From: Falciphora oryzae
Taxonomy: Eukaryota > Ascomycota > Sordariomycetes > Magnaporthales > Magnaporthaceae
Length of the DNA: 64,000 nucleotides
Assembly (NCBI GenBank): GCA_000733355.1
Contig: JNVV01000032.1
Coordinates: 143,134 to 207,133, forward strand
Reading direction: 5' to 3'
Shown: piece by piece, positions 31,352 to 44,291 of the stretch
Numbering within the stretch: position 1 is the first letter of the stretch
Layout: every line of letters begins with the position of its first letter
Made by a program: the position numbers and the translations under genes
Notes under the pieces: generated by a model
The model's input: only the letters and a program-made list of their open reading frames with translations
What the model was told of the DNA's origin: nothing
The model's database searches: none

Positions 31352-33120
31352 TCTGTGACCTCGTGGGACACAAACACCCGCCTTGGACCTTCTCAGTGGC
31401 CCTCCATTGCGATGAGGCCTTTGCGACTTGACGTGAGGCGGACAATGTCGACCACGCGCCGCTTCCTGCCCAGAATTAATGGGTGACGGATTCTACCACA
31501 TCTTAAATACGTTATGCATGGTGTTCGCAGTCTGATTCCAGGAGGAGCGCTCCAAATGGTTTCTGTGCATCGCCTGCCCACCCTTACCTTGTCCGCCTCG
31601 GGACAAATGTTTTCTATCTGCTCTATTTCTGCCTCCTTTTCACTGCTCCCATCTTGGTTGAAAACCATGGATCCGGCATGATTTACGATTTTACGACAGA
31701 ACATATGAAACCATTGTTGAAAATAAGACCGCTTGAAGAGAGGCACAAAAACATAGAGGGCTCCCCAGCCGTGGCTACTTCTTGTATCTTTCTGGCTCTC
31801 GTTTCCACCATTAGCGTTCTCATTCCCATTTAGCTTTTGTATGATTTTTTTTCTTTTCTTTTCGAGCATGTATCCCCGATCCCACTGTGAATTACTACCT
31901 ACCTATGTATTGACTCTCCAGGGGTTGAGGAAAACAAAAGGGTCATCTCGTCGCCTTCTTCACCCATTGTTAGAATCAGACGGGGCAGCGCACATTGGGG
32001 CGTGGGAAATACACAAAAATGGCATTGTTTGCGCAATTGGCATTGTTGTAACTGGGACAGGTCGGAGGTGCTTAGCTTCCGTGAACTCGATGTTGCGATA
32101 ATTGGGTCTTATGGCTTTGTAAGTTCTGCAGCATTCCCTGTATGCCGAAATATCAACGTATTTACTATAATATATACCGCAGATATTTGCTTCCCTTTTT
32201 CGCTTTTATTTCACTTCTGACGCATGCCGACATCTTTATCATTCCCATAGAACATAGGGAATGCGACGCGGAGCGTGGTAAAGATACCGAGAGGTATCTA
32301 TTTGACGATGGTACTTGCCTACCCCAGATACTTCAGCCTTGGCGCGGTGGCTTGCAACAAATGACAGCAGACTGCAATTCGGACAAAAGAGAGTTAGAGA
32401 AACACTATAAAATAAATCCTTGACTCCTCTGAATTTTTTTCTCTTCCCTCTTGAGGTGTCTGCCGGCTTTTGCAATTCCGTCGACCCGCCATCCAACTTG
32501 GACACGCCCCGGGCCGACTTACATAATCATTCTGGTTGGGCCGAAAATACGACGGAGCACTCGGCACTTCAAGCGGGCTGGCGTTGCCTTGCCTTTCTGG
32601 ACCATCAACAACCTCAGTTTCGCACCGCATCGGTGAAATCGCCACCACCCACGCCGCCATCTCGATCGTCGCGGCACCGATTGAACCGTCAGGGGCAGGT
32701 TGCATCTGCCAGGTCCCAACACCGACTCGGCGACGCGCGCGTTTGTGAGCCCGTCCCCGCGACCGCGACACGCTCTCGCCCTTCCAACCCGCAGCGCACG
32801 CCAGAGCCTAGGGGGGCATCCGGTGACGTGTGTGCTGGGCTGCTCGTCACTTGTATAAAGTCGCTGTGAATTACCATAATTTCTTGCCTTTGCTACAGTC
32901 GCATACCTCCCTGCCTGCCAACATCCCGATCTGCCTGCGGACACCTGCCCGGCTCGCTTTTGCTCCCTACTAGCCTCCCAGGCTTGAACGCGACGAAACG
33001 GAAGCGACACCGGTCCAAACACGCGTCGACAACCTCCCTACCATATTCCCGCTGTCGAAGTTGTGAGAGAACGAGAGGGACAGGAAGCCGCCGGGGAAAG
33101 CGCGGCCACCGCTTACAAAA
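31352..33120. other. Intergenic region (1.8 kb) upstream of TAF12
   Basis: Contains the 3' end of the left gene and, from about 32.4 kb, the probable TAF12 leader. An AT-richer part lies near 32140-32220. No gene is supported. Confidence 0.5.
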
Positions 33121-35646
33121 ATGAACCAACATTCAGGCGCCCAGCAGGGCCAGGTGGCGCCCGGCCAGCCACAGAATCCCCCGATGTACCGGCCCGAGCA
33201 GATGCTCGCTCTGGGCTATCTGAGGCAGGAGGATAAGGAGAAGTACGAAAAGGGGCTGCGCCAGCTGTGGAACCTGTTCGAATCGGAGCCCGAGGGGTCG
33301 CCTAACAAGATGCAAGCCAAGAGGAAGATTCAGGATTTCGGGTTGATGCTGCACACCAAGCTGCGTAACATCCGGCAACAGCAGCAGGCCCAGCAGCAGG
33401 CCCAGGCCCAAGCCCAAGCCCAAGCCCAAGCCCAAGCCCAAGCCCAGGCACAAGCGCAAGCTCAGGGGCAGAATCCGGGGCAAGCTCAAGCCCAACAGCA
33501 AGCCCAGCAGCAGGCGCAACTTCAGGCCCAGCAGCAGGCCCAACAGCAACAGCAGATGCAGAACCGGCAAAACATTCAGGGGCAGCAGGCGCAGTTACAG
33601 CAGCAACAGACGTCTCCGAACCAGCAGAGGATCGGTGCCACGCAGGCGGTGCCCGGTGCCGGTCCTGGAGTCGCTGCTCCTGGCCAACAGGGGGCGCCGG
33701 CGCAGGCGGCCAATGGCGCCATGCGCATTCCGGACAGTATCATTGCGCACGTCAATAAGATGTCGTTCCATTGCCACCCCGGCATAACCGAGAAGGGGCC
33801 CGAATATGTGAACAAGTGGCGACAGGACATGAAGAAGAAATACGCGAACGCGCTATGGCAGATGGAGCAGGCAAACCTGACGCTCAAGAAGATCGACCAG
33901 ACGATCAAGGACCGCAAAGAGAAAAACAACTTGTTGTCGCCCGACGAGACGAAGCTCTTCACTGACCGTCGGGCCAAGTCCGAGGCCGCTTATCAGGAGG
34001 CTAGCCGATATGTGCAGACCTTCAGGAGGCAGCAGGAGATTCTCGAGCAGCAACAGCGGGCAGCGAACGGTCAGCAGGCCGCTCCCGGTGCGGGGGCGAA
34101 CCCGGGTGCTGCTGGTGCTCCGGCCAGGATGCCGCAGGGGCAGGCGGCCGCAGGACAGCAGCCAGGACAGGCCGTAACGATGCAGAACGTCCAGGCCAAC
34201 ATCAATGGCGCCTTCGAGGCGGCCAAGAACCAGCAGATGACAGGCTTGGGACGGGGCGGTCTGCCCGGAGGCGTCGGCGCTCAAGGCTCTCAGCCGCATG
34301 TGCCCCAGCAGCAGCAACAACAGCAACAACAGCAGCAACAGCAGCAACAGCAACAGCCGCCCCAGGCTCACCCGCCGCTCACCTCGGCTGCGCCTGCTGG
34401 CTCACCGATGGCTCAGGCGCCACCGCCAGTACCTGGCCAGCAGCATATCAAGCTGGAGCCCGGGACCCAGCAACAGCACCCACAGCCCCACCCGCCACCC
34501 GTCAACACGGCGCTCGCGGCTGCCGCAGCGGCGCAGGGCATCCCGTCATCGGCTGGCACGCCCACGCAAAATCAGGCCCGTGGTCTCCACACGCCCCAGT
34601 CCGCGACTCCCACCACCGCCCAGCCGCCACGACCACTTACCCACGCAGCTGCCGTCAACCTTGCCAGTCGCCATAGTTCTTCAACATCAGTTCCGACCTT
34701 GACGCCGCAGCAGCAACAGCAACAGCAAGCCCAACAACAGCAACAGCAAGCTCAACAACAGCAGCAGCAGCAACATCAACAACTGCAAGCTCAACAACAG
34801 CAAGCACAACAGCAGCATCAACAACAGCAGATCCAGCAACAGGCAGCCGCCGGCGCCAACGGTATCGGAACGCCAAATACGTCCAACGCCGGCGGTGTCA
34901 TTGGCACTGTGCCTCAGCAACAGCAACCCGCGCCACACCAGCCACAGCAGCAGAACGGCGCAGGCCACCCTCACGCGCATCCAAGTCACCAGCAAGGGCC
35001 GCCACCGCACCGGCACCCGATCGCTAAGCAGCTTCCCGAAAAGCTTCAGCAGACGCCGCAGGCCGTTGCGATGACGGGTGGACTGGGGCCCGGTCGGCCG
35101 ACCATGACAGGCGGAGGCGCCATCCCCGGTGGTGTACTTAATCAGCCAGTCCTAGCAAAGCATCAGCCCGGAACAATAGTGTCCGAGGCAGATGGGGACC
35201 GTGTGTTGAGCAAGAAGAAGCTCGACGAACTCGTGAGGCAGGTCTGTGGCGGCACCGCGGAGAGCTTGGATGGCAATATCCTGACCCCCGAGGTCGAAGA
35301 GGTTAGTTCACGTTTGATTGTCTGCTGATTTTGAGTTGCCCGCGTTTCTCTGTACATTTGGCTAACCGTTTCGATGCGGCTCCGTCAGTCTGTGCTTAAC
35401 CTGGCGGACTCATTTGTCGACCACGTGCTTCACACTGCCTGCCGCAACGCCAAGGAGCGTGGGTCCAAGGTGCTCGAGATCCGCGACATTCAGCTCGTGC
35501 TGGAGCGCACTTACAATATCCGCATTCCCGGCTACTCAGCTGACGAGTTGCGCACCGTGCGCAAGGTCCAGCCGTCTGCTGCCTGGATTTCAAAGATGAG
35601 CGCCGTGCAGGCCGCCAAGGTGATGCCCGGGAAGGACGGCATGTGA
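33121..35646 (+). CDS. TAF12: TFIID/SAGA subunit Taf12 with very long Gln-rich region
   Basis: Two exons, 33121-35301 and 35389-35646, with an 87-nt intron, joining to 812 aa. The C-terminal ~110 residues are the histone fold: [17 protein letters not shown], then across the splice [20 protein letters not shown] and [18 protein letters not shown]. This pairs with Taf4 in TFIID and Ada1 in SAGA, both RNA polymerase II cofactors. The first 60 residues include a conserved helical segment ([20 protein letters not shown]). Between them lie Gln-rich stretches: AQ dipeptide repeats (about residues 90-145) and long Q runs near 395-410 and 530-575. Length is above yeast Taf12 (539 aa) but usual for filamentous fungi. 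Confidence 0.93.
33391..33560 (+). repeat. CAAGCC/CAG tandem repeat coding for AQ and Q runs in TAF12
   Basis: Imperfect tandem hexamers and triplets within the first exon, the densest at about 33397-33470. They encode alternating Ala-Gln and then Gln-rich sequence. Confidence 0.85.
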
Positions 35647-37498
35647 TGGGCCGTCGATGGGGCCGGCTTGACACGGCCCGGCGGGATGGACCGACTCGAG
35701 CTGAAACCTTTCAGCGTCCAACTTCTTTCCTTGACTTCTTTGGCCTCTCTACCCCATCTATCCTACCTACCTACTCAGTTACACCTTTTTTTTTTTTTTT
35801 TCTCATTCTCAGGATCTCATAAGCCTTCTAAACATGATACCGAGGAGGCGAACCGGCGTTTGGGCTACGATGGTTACGGAAAGTTGAAGGATCAAATTAG
35901 GGCAGACCTTTTCTTTCCTTGTTCATTATTTCTCACTTCATGCTTATCCACATGCGGAAGAAAATGGTAATGGTGGTCTGGATTATTAGTCTCGGGTTGT
36001 TCATTTTGCGTGCATCCAACTAAAGAAGAGTTGGGATTCGGCGCGGCATCTTATAGAGATGTACCTATCTTGGTGCCTGTGTAATACATAGTCAGCGAGA
36101 GCATTTTCGAGACAGTTGCATGTGCGTGAACGAGGGTGTGTCTTTGTCTCTGCCGTTTTTCATGATGACAGTGGGCGGTTCGCTGCCCTTCTATGGTCCA
36201 AGAGAGTGGGTTACGCTATTTTCTAAGGACAAACAAAGAAGATGGGCGCTTTTGGTTGCAGACAAAGTGTCGGTGTCGTTTGCGAGGCTCTGCCAGGGCG
36301 GCGTTGGTCGGGGTATTGGGGAGTCTAGAAACGCCAGGCGGGACGGGACTGAATGTGGAGGGGAGTACCTGCACTAGCAGGACAGGGGCTCGAGACCTCG
36401 CAAGAGATGCATATTCAAATTTTGAAGTGGTTGCTATTGGATGCGGCTCTAATCGCGGCTCCTAATCATTAACCCCTCCAACTGAGGGTGCATGGTGTGG
36501 CTCAGCATGCGTTGGCGCCTGCCGCGCTGTTGCGCTGGCCCGTCTACGTCAAAAAGGGCGGCACCCCTCACCTGCACTACGGACAAAAAAAATACAGATA
36601 AGAATACAGAAACGGTAGAGGATATAGGAGCAGAAAAGTTACAAGGGCAAGCTACAGGAATGCATTAAAGAAACGACTTAAGGCAATAGGGGTGCCGTCT
36701 TTGTTGTTGTGGATGAGGCTGGCTGCTGAGCCGCCGCACGAGGCTTTCTACCTACCTAGGTGCTTGACCATGGGAGTCCACCAGCGTCCATCCCATCAGC
36801 CAGCCCGCCAGGCAGCATCAACAACGTCACGCAGTTGTGTGTGCGGTGGGTCCGCCAAGCACCCGTCGGCAGATTCGTTGTATCTGATACTTGTGATTAC
36901 GGTGCGTCGCTCACACCAGTCCGGGTACATATTGTGGGGCGGGGTACCTAGAGCGTCTCCACAGCTCGAGAGCTCACTGGCCCGGGTGGTCCACGCCCTG
37001 ACCACGTCCGACGCCCAAAAGCGAGTCGCCTCTCCAATCTCCCAAAAGCTGGGTGCGTCTGGCAATCTTTGTGAGCTCCCAAGGAACGAAAGCCCAACAA
37101 CGAAACCAAGCAGCCCATCTCTCGAAACGCCTGCAACCCTCAACGCTATCAAAAACCACCGCCGGACCGTCGGCGTTGTTTTCCCAGAGCCACCTGCATC
37201 GAGGAAGCGGCGCCAGCCATCGTCCCGGACCCCGTTTGCTGAAACTCCGGAACCCAGTTTTTCCCGACTTTGCGTTGGGTTGGGTGGCCACGAATTCCCC
37301 TGCCGTAATCACGAGCGCGCTTCCGCAAGAGAGTTTGGGCGCCTGCAAAAACCCACAACCTCGCTCGCCCTCCGACGTACGGCCTTTCCCCGCGCCGCAG
37401 CAACGCCGGCCACGCAACGCCCTGCCCGTGATTTTCCCCGGTCGGATTCCTGATTGTTTCGGAAACCCACACACGCAACACATACACACACACAAGCC
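35647..37498. other. Intergenic region (1.85 kb), TAF12 to RPN3
   Basis: Contains a T16 run near 35787-35802 and, just before RPN3, a CA-rich leader (37468-37495). A 253-codon plus-strand frame at 36692-37453 overlaps the RPN3 leader and has no family character. Confidence 0.5.
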
Positions 37499-39450
37499 AT
37501 GCCTGGCAAAACCCCCAACGGGAAGGAGCCCGTCGAGAGCGAGAGCCGGAACAACCAAGATGTCGACATGAAGGACGAGTCATCACGAAAGACCAAAGGC
37601 AAGAAGCTCAAGGAGGGTGACGAAGAGATGACCGTCATCGTCCCGCCATCTAAGTCGTCCAAGCAGTCCTCGCCGTCCGGCAACGCCGACGAGGATGTTG
37701 TCATGGACGACTCGGCCAAGGCCGACGATAGCGCCGACATCAAGTCTGATCCCGTCGCAGGTAAGTCGTCAGGCCACGCGCACTATCCTCCGCGCCATCA
37801 TCGCTACCATCATCATCGTCATCGCCATAACCACTGTTCGTGCTTGTCTTGATGTTCACTTGCACGATGCTGACGACGACGAGTACAGATATCAAGAGCA
37901 ATTTCGCGCTGCTTGACAAGGCCGTCGCCCATTTCGATGCCCGATTCTCTCTGCGCGCTCTGCGCTCCATCTCATCCCTTCGCAAACGCTTGACCTCCGA
38001 CATCATCGCCCAAGCTATTGTTGAGACTTTCCCGGCCACGGTCATCTCGGGCAATGCCGCCAAGCAGCTCCTGTTGAGCATCGGAAAGGAGGGCCTGCAG
38101 CTCAGGCGTCAACCTGGTCCCGAGATGGAGATCGATGGCGAGACCCGGAGTCAGACTAAGAGCAATGCGTCCAAGAAGGAGGTCAAGGAGATCATCCCGG
38201 AGATCGACATCTTCATTGGCATCCTGATCCAGGTCTTCCTCTACGACTCGAAGCAGTTCCAGCGTGGAGCCGAATTCTCGCAGTACCTCTGCGACCGCAT
38301 CCATTCCCTCAACCGCCGCACCCTTGACTCGTTGTCCGCTAAGGTCTACTTTTACTACTCGCTCTTCTTCGAGCGCCTCGCACCACTCCCTCCCTCGCCG
38401 CAGTCGCCCATTGTCTCCATCCGCCCTACTCTGCTCGCTGCGCTCCGAACTGCGGTCCTACGAAAGGATATCGATACGCAGGCTTCTGTCATCGTCCTCC
38501 TGCTCCGGAACTACCTCCTGACGTCGCACATTTCCCAAGCCGACCTCTTAGTCTCACACACCCAGTTTCCCGAGAATGCCGCCAACAACCAAGTCGCCCG
38601 TTACCTTTACTACCTGGGACGTATCCGCGCCATTCAGCTGCGGTACACGGAGGCGCACGAGCACCTGACAGCGGCGACGCGCAAGGCTCCGAGCTCCAAC
38701 TGCGCTGTGGGTTTCTCGCAGACGGCTACCAAACTCCTCTTGGTGGTTGAGCTGCTCATGGGCGACATCCCGGACCGCGCCACCTTCCGGCAGCCAACTC
38801 TGGAGCAGGCGCTGCACCCGTACTTTTTGCTCGTGCAAGCGGTTCGTGTGGGGAACCTGGAGGACTTCGAAACGCTGATCGCGGACAACGCCGACGTCTT
38901 CCGTAAGGACGGTACATACACGTTGATCCTCCGGCTGCGGCAGAATGTCATCCGGACGGGCATCCGCATGATGTCGCTGTCGTACAGCCGCATTTCCCTG
39001 CGCGACATTTGCATCCGGCTCCATCTTGGCAGCGAGGAGTCGGCCGAGTACATCGTTGCGAAGGCCATCAGGGATGGCGTGATCGAGGCCACGCTGGACC
39101 GTGAGCGTGGCTTCATGAGGAGCAAGGAGATTGGCGATGTTTACGCCACGCGGGAACCCGGCGAGGCCTTCCACGACCGTATCCGGGCCTGCCTGGCACT
39201 TCATGACGAGAGCGTGAAGGTATGCTAACAACCATTTTTCCCAACCGATTTCTTTCAGTCTGTAACGCCTGTCAAACACATGAGCTGACCTTGAACGTCC
39301 TTACAGGCAATGCGATTCCCCATGAACCAGCACCGTCTTGAGCTCAAGAATGCACAGGAAGCTCGCGAGCGTGAGCGGGAGATGGCCAAGGAGATCCAAG
39401 AGGGAGACCTTGACGAAGACGACCTCGGAGGGGAGTACGAGGGCATGTAA
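37499..39450 (+). CDS. RPN3: 26S proteasome lid subunit Rpn3
   Basis: Three exons, 37499-37760, 37889-39219 and 39307-39450, joining to 578 aa; introns are 128 and 87 nt. Rpn3 is a PCI-domain scaffold subunit of the 19S lid. After a charged N-terminal extension (KTPNGKEPVESESRN, then acidic and Lys-rich), the helical repeats begin at DIKSNFALLDKAVAHFDARF. Hallmarks include VARYLYYLGRIRAIQLRYTE, AHEHLTAATRKAP and the PCI winged helix (SYSRISLRDICIRLHL, AIRDGVIEATLDRERGFM). The C-terminus is RFPMNQHRLELKNAQEARER followed by an acidic end. All exons join in frame. Confidence 0.95.
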
Positions 39451-41966
39451 TATCTCTTGTTTCCATGATTTTGCTGTGCGAAACCTTTTCTCCCGTGTAT
39501 TGTTATCATATCATCGGCCTGGTTCCCCCTCATGCTTGATGCCGTCAAGCCTTGGCCACGAGGAGGAGCATGCGGACCCTTTGGGCTCTCGCAGGTCCCT
39601 CACAGGTCCATGTTGGTTGGGGCACATGGGGCAAGGGGGCGCCGGTAATGGAGATGGGGTAAGCTTCTTGAGAGTAAGTTAATGCGGGGCGCCTTTTTAT
39701 TATCCTCTTTGCTCTTCAGTGGATAGAGAAGGGCATATAGGGAAGGGTGGTATGGAGTCTCTTCTATTTCTGCATGGCCTTTCCGCATGGTCTCACTGCG
39801 CTTAAGCGGTCCCTCAAGCTTGCTTGTCACCGTTCGTCCCTGTTTCTTCTGCTTGACTTCTCCGAAAATAAGGCACGAAGGCGGGGGCAGACGGCCTCGG
39901 TTGAAAGCGGTTTGCTCACATTAGCACTCATACTCTACAAGCACACATAACACACTCACACACGCACATATTGTACTATACCTAGCCCCCAGAGCGAGAT
40001 GGTACCGAATTTAGCCTTGCTTCCATACCTAGTTTCCCTTCCCGAGGCGCGCACTCCCCCACATGAAGCAAGCTCTAACGTTCAAGCCTTTCCAGATGCA
40101 CGTGGTGCATCTGCGAGAGCGGGATGGTACATAAGCTTTCTCGTCCAGAAATCGGGCGCATGCTGTTGGAATTTCCGAAACGTTATCGGAGAACCAAGCA
40201 CATGTAGACCCGTCAGGAGGCATTCTATAGGGAACACAAGGCCGCAGCCGCCACGTGCTGAGGTGGGCCACCGCAAGTAAGGTCTGGACGTCCCAGTCAC
40301 GACCGCGAATCGATGACAGCCCCAAGCAAAACGGGAGAGACGGGCAGCTAACGTCGGGTGCTTGCGAGAAATACCGTCGTTGGGATCCAAACATATTGGG
40401 CCCCGCCACAAAGTATCACAGCGTGGAGCAGCAAACAGAAAACGACAGCGCTTTTTGTTCCACTGACCACTTGTGTCTCTCCGATGGGCGAAAGAAACAC
40501 AGGCCCGCTCGCTTGAGGCAGAGAGGCCAGACGAAGGCCAGGCGTTTGATAATACGATGCTTGGCGGCTATGTTGGTCCACATCGCTGATCGTTGAGGAG
40601 TCGGAGCCGGAGTCAGGTGCCGCCGCCTGGACCACGACGAGCATTCGGCGGGCAGAGGGAAGGCGACGGACCCAATACCACACATTGTATCAGAGGTGGT
40701 GGCCGTTGCTCCATCCCAAGGACTGGAATCGGTCGGTGAAACGTCATGTTGGGCGCAGGTACAGTCGCCCACGGCTGCCGTTGGCGCTGCGCTGGCGAGT
40801 GGTGGAATCAATCATTTTACGTCATTGGCCAAACGGGCCTGGTTTTTGGCTTCGCTGCCCATGGTGACGGGCTTTTGTATTTTGGTCGCCAGCTTCCTGA
40901 TTGAGTGGCCCCAATGGCGGAGACCCTGAAGCAGTATCAAGCTGCACGCCAATCCCGCGTCCCGCATCGGGGAGAATAGTGGGGCCCAGCTGGGAAGCCC
41001 GTTGCTCCCAATGGGCCAGTCTCCAAAACGGGCTCCTCTTGCAGGGCAGCAGCCAGCGGAGCCCAGGTGGCGGCCAATTGCCCGGACAACCCAGCCCCCT
41101 GGTTATTTACTTTGGGCAGGGCGACTTACAAGGTCGTCAGCTCTGAGAAAAATGGGAAGGCGGGAAACATCTCCCCATCGTCTCGCTCGCTCCCCAGCCA
41201 CGCAAAACCAAACTCCGAAAGAAAGTAGTGTCACACGCTCTGGACGGTCGCGGATTCTGCAAAAAAAAGGGAACCCATTTTGAAAGTTTGCGAGTCTTCC
41301 AAGCACAACACATACACTCTGCCCGCCCATTCCAACCCAAATCCCCCCAGTCGAGTCTCACGAGCTCCGTTTGGCAGCTTGCGTTTGATTAGCATTTGGG
41401 GATCTGACGTTCTCCGCGAACATTCCTCCATCTCTAGGTTCGTTGCCAACTAGCGACCGGACCTTTTTCTTAGCTCCCGACCGAACACACCTTCGCTCGA
41501 CAAGACACACCAAGACACAGGCCCTCCTCCGCATCCGAGTCGGTGTCGTCGTGGCCGTCCTCCTCACTGTCGTTGTCGCAGGGCCGGTCCAAGCGACATT
41601 CTAGAGCCGGGTTTTGGTTGCGCCTGCTCGTCACCGCTTCTTCGCAGGCCGAAAATCCGCACGCCCACGCCACCGCGCATATTCTCCACCGCGAGACATC
41701 CGGCCAAGACAGGAGGACAGGACACCTTCCCCCGGGCGCTGGTCTGATCCCCCCCGCCGAACGGGAAAAAAGAACCCGCATCTCGATTTCGTCGTGTCCT
41801 CGTCCCGAGCCGGCGGTGACCGACATTCCTGAGCCCAGAGTGCTCTCCTGCCGCCCTCCCCAACCGTCGCTCCGCTCTGGGAGGACGGTCCTGGGCTCAG
41901 CAGGGTCACTGTTAAAGCAAAAGCCCAGACGCAGCGGCGCGGCGAGACACACAGAAATCAGACAAG
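39451..41966. other. Intergenic region (2.5 kb), RPN3 to FIG1
   Basis: Holds the RPN3 3' end, a CA-rich stretch near 39940-39970 and the FIG1 promoter and leader. Frames of up to 215 codons (for example minus strand 41470-42117) overlap the FIG1 start and show no family character. Confidence 0.5.
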
Positions 41967-42972
41967 ATGGCGGAAAAGTTTGCAGTCGGGTGGTGGCGTA
42001 AGTAACAGAAAACCCTCTTTTATCATCTCTGTCCTGGCCCCCTGTAGTGGAGGCGGTGAGAGATCCGATCTTGAGACAGCTCCGCGCCATGTTCAAGACT
42101 GCTAACCGTCGTCGCATTCCAACAGAATTCGTACCATTCCTGGGCTACCACCATGTGCTCATGATCCTGATCGGGGTCGCCATCATCCTACTATCATTAC
42201 TGCTGGCAGGGTGCTCGTCGTCATCACCACTGATACCCGACATCTTCCTGCTATCACTATACTACCAAAAATACACGGCCGTCCCGGACACTGCACAGGT
42301 CAACTACAACTTCAACCAGGCCATCAGCAACATTGCCGGTAACGCCCGCCTGCAAGCCCGCGTCGGCTACTTTGGTATCTGTGTCAACGCCGATGGCGGC
42401 TCCTGGCTTTGCTCGAACAATGCCACCTCCCTGGCCGACCAGATCGCCGTCGACCAGGATCCTCTGAACCTGATCTGGCTGGCCGCCCAGTTCAAGGACA
42501 TGATTGTCTTTCCCTACCTCATGTGAGTTGATTTGCTACTATCCCTTGCTTCGTATTCTTTGTCTTGTCGCGCCACTGACAACCATTTCCCCCTTGCAGC
42601 ATCATCGCTATCATCTTCGCTTTCATCTGCCTGCTTCTCCTTGCCACCTTCCCTGGCTGGCACGAGGACACCGACAGCGAGGGCTCCGAGCGCGAGGTCA
42701 AGCCCTTCCCCTCCAGGCCCGTCAGTCAGGTCGCGCTGGCCATCATCTTCATCGCTAGTATCTTTGTCCTGGTCAGCGTCCTCTGGCAGCACACCGCCTC
42801 GGTAGCAGCAAGCGTCATAGCCCAAGACTTTGGCAACGGCAGCGTCCTGAGCGGCGTAGGGACGAGCGCCATGGTAATGGGTTGGTTCAGTTTTACGCTG
42901 CTCATCATCGTCACCATCGGCCTCCTGGTCATGATCCTCAGCATACGCGTCCTCAGTCAGCTGGCAGGATGA
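41967..42972 (+). CDS. FIG1: Fig1-type Ca2+ regulator and membrane fusion protein
   Basis: Three exons, 41967-41997, 42126-42522 and 42600-42972, joining to 266 aa. Fig1 is part of the low-affinity calcium uptake system and helps membrane fusion in mating. Membrane segment 1 is about residues 21-40 (VLMILIGVAIILLSLLLAGC), followed by the extracellular loop with the claudin-like motif GYFGICVN (91-98) and WLC. Three more segments follow (IIAIIFAFICLLLLATF; VALAIIFIASIFVLVSVLW; FSFTLLIIVTIGLLVMILSI). The first intron is 128 nt with a perfect GCTAAC branch site 16 nt before the acceptor. An earlier in-frame acceptor at 42047 is possible. The topology fits the family. Confidence 0.9.
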
Positions 42973-44108
42973 TGACCGCACACTCCTGACCGGCGCGCTG
43001 TGGGAGGCTGGCGAAGAGGATGGATCTTTATGTTTTGGGAGGAAGCAAGCGAGAGGAAACAAAGACAAGACGAAACGAGAATGACATGCACGAGCAATCA
43101 CTCCTTTTCTTATCTCCTCTCGCCCTTTGGGCCCACGCGCTCATGGGGCCGGGCAAGGCGAGGCAAAAAGGATAGTTGCAGGCACGCAGCGGGGCATCCA
43201 GTCTCTAGCACCGGTCACTAGACAGGCCAGGTCTGGATTCATGCGTTCATGGGCAGGTAGCTGGTTTCCCCGACGAGACCAGTCCGTTCCTGAGAGCGTC
43301 GCAGCCCCACCACTCCCCACCCGCCCAGGGCCCTCCGCGGGTCATTAGCTTCCCTTGTCGACAGTCTGTGGCCGTCTGGCATGACGAGGCCACCTCCGTC
43401 TGCAGGATGCTTATCCGGTGTGGGCAGTGTCTCATAGGCAACCAGAGTGGTTTGCCATGCGCGTGTGGAGGTTTGCCTGGATTTGCATCTTGGGACTGGG
43501 ATATTTTCTTTGTTTCGTGGGTGGTCGGACGGCCTTGCCCTCCGTTTTTTCTTTTGACTGGGTAATTTTTGTGCTGAATATGAGGGCGAGCATCACTTGT
43601 GTTTCTTCCAGGGGGGGTGACCTGTACATGATGAAGAGATGAAATACCTCAAATGGATCGCATCAGGGAAAACGGAGTTAATAAAGACGGCTTGTTTTGT
43701 TTTTTACTTTGTCATTTTTGTCCCCTGTCCTTTATGAACGACCTGGCTTCTGTTTTACGCACTTTTAGCTATTTAGGTAGTTTAATTAGTTTAAATAACC
43801 ACTACCCCAATCCCGCTCTCACCTCCCTCTCAAACGTCCATCTTGTCTCAATTACCGTGCCTGACGGTCGTCTCCTAGGTCTTGCACAATCCTTGTGTCA
43901 AGATTTTGTGCATGCTCCTAAGCAACCTGGCCAGAGAGAGGAGGGTTTGAGATTGAACATGTTCAAAACACGCTACTCTATGCTAGGCTGATCTTCATAA
44001 CTTGGAATTGGCGATGAATGACTACTCCAGCACATTTAATTACCAGCAATCCTTACAGCCTTCCCACCCCGACATTTTTAATCAAGAACAAACCTAACCT
44101 GACCTGCC
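42973..44108. other. Convergent intergenic region (1.1 kb), FIG1 / small Cys-rich gene
   Basis: Two 3' regions. AT-richer near 43750-43800. No gene is supported. Confidence 0.5.
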
Positions 44109-44291
44109 TCACTTTTGGAGACCCTTCTTGCAAGAATCGCAGTGGTCCAGCTGGACGATGGAAGTTGCCTCGATGTCCTTGAGAAATCGAATACACTTGC
44201 TCCGCTTGCAGGGCTTGGAGACGAAGTCCTCGGTCTCCAGGGCCTTCTTGCACCCGATGCACTGGTAGGTGTAGCGGGTGTAGTAGCACAT
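44109..44291 (-). CDS. Small Cys-rich fungal protein (60 aa), unknown function
   Basis: Frame of 60 codons from ATG 44291 to a stop at 44109. It has seven cysteines, six of them in spaced groups: a CIGC pair near the start (MCYYTRYTYQCIGCKKALET), a CKRSKC group and a closing HCDSC. This pattern suggests one or two small metal-binding knuckles rather than a secreted effector, since no signal peptide is present. I recall short proteins of this style in other ascomycetes but not a named family. Short length keeps confidence moderate. Confidence 0.5.
   Translation of the reverse strand: MCYYTRYTYQCIGCKKALETEDFVSKPCKRSKCIRFLKDIEATSIVQLDHCDSCKKGLQK

Noticed and set aside
36692..37453. 253-codon plus-strand frame before RPN3
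   Set aside because: It overlaps the CA-rich RPN3 leader, is composition-driven and has no domain character.
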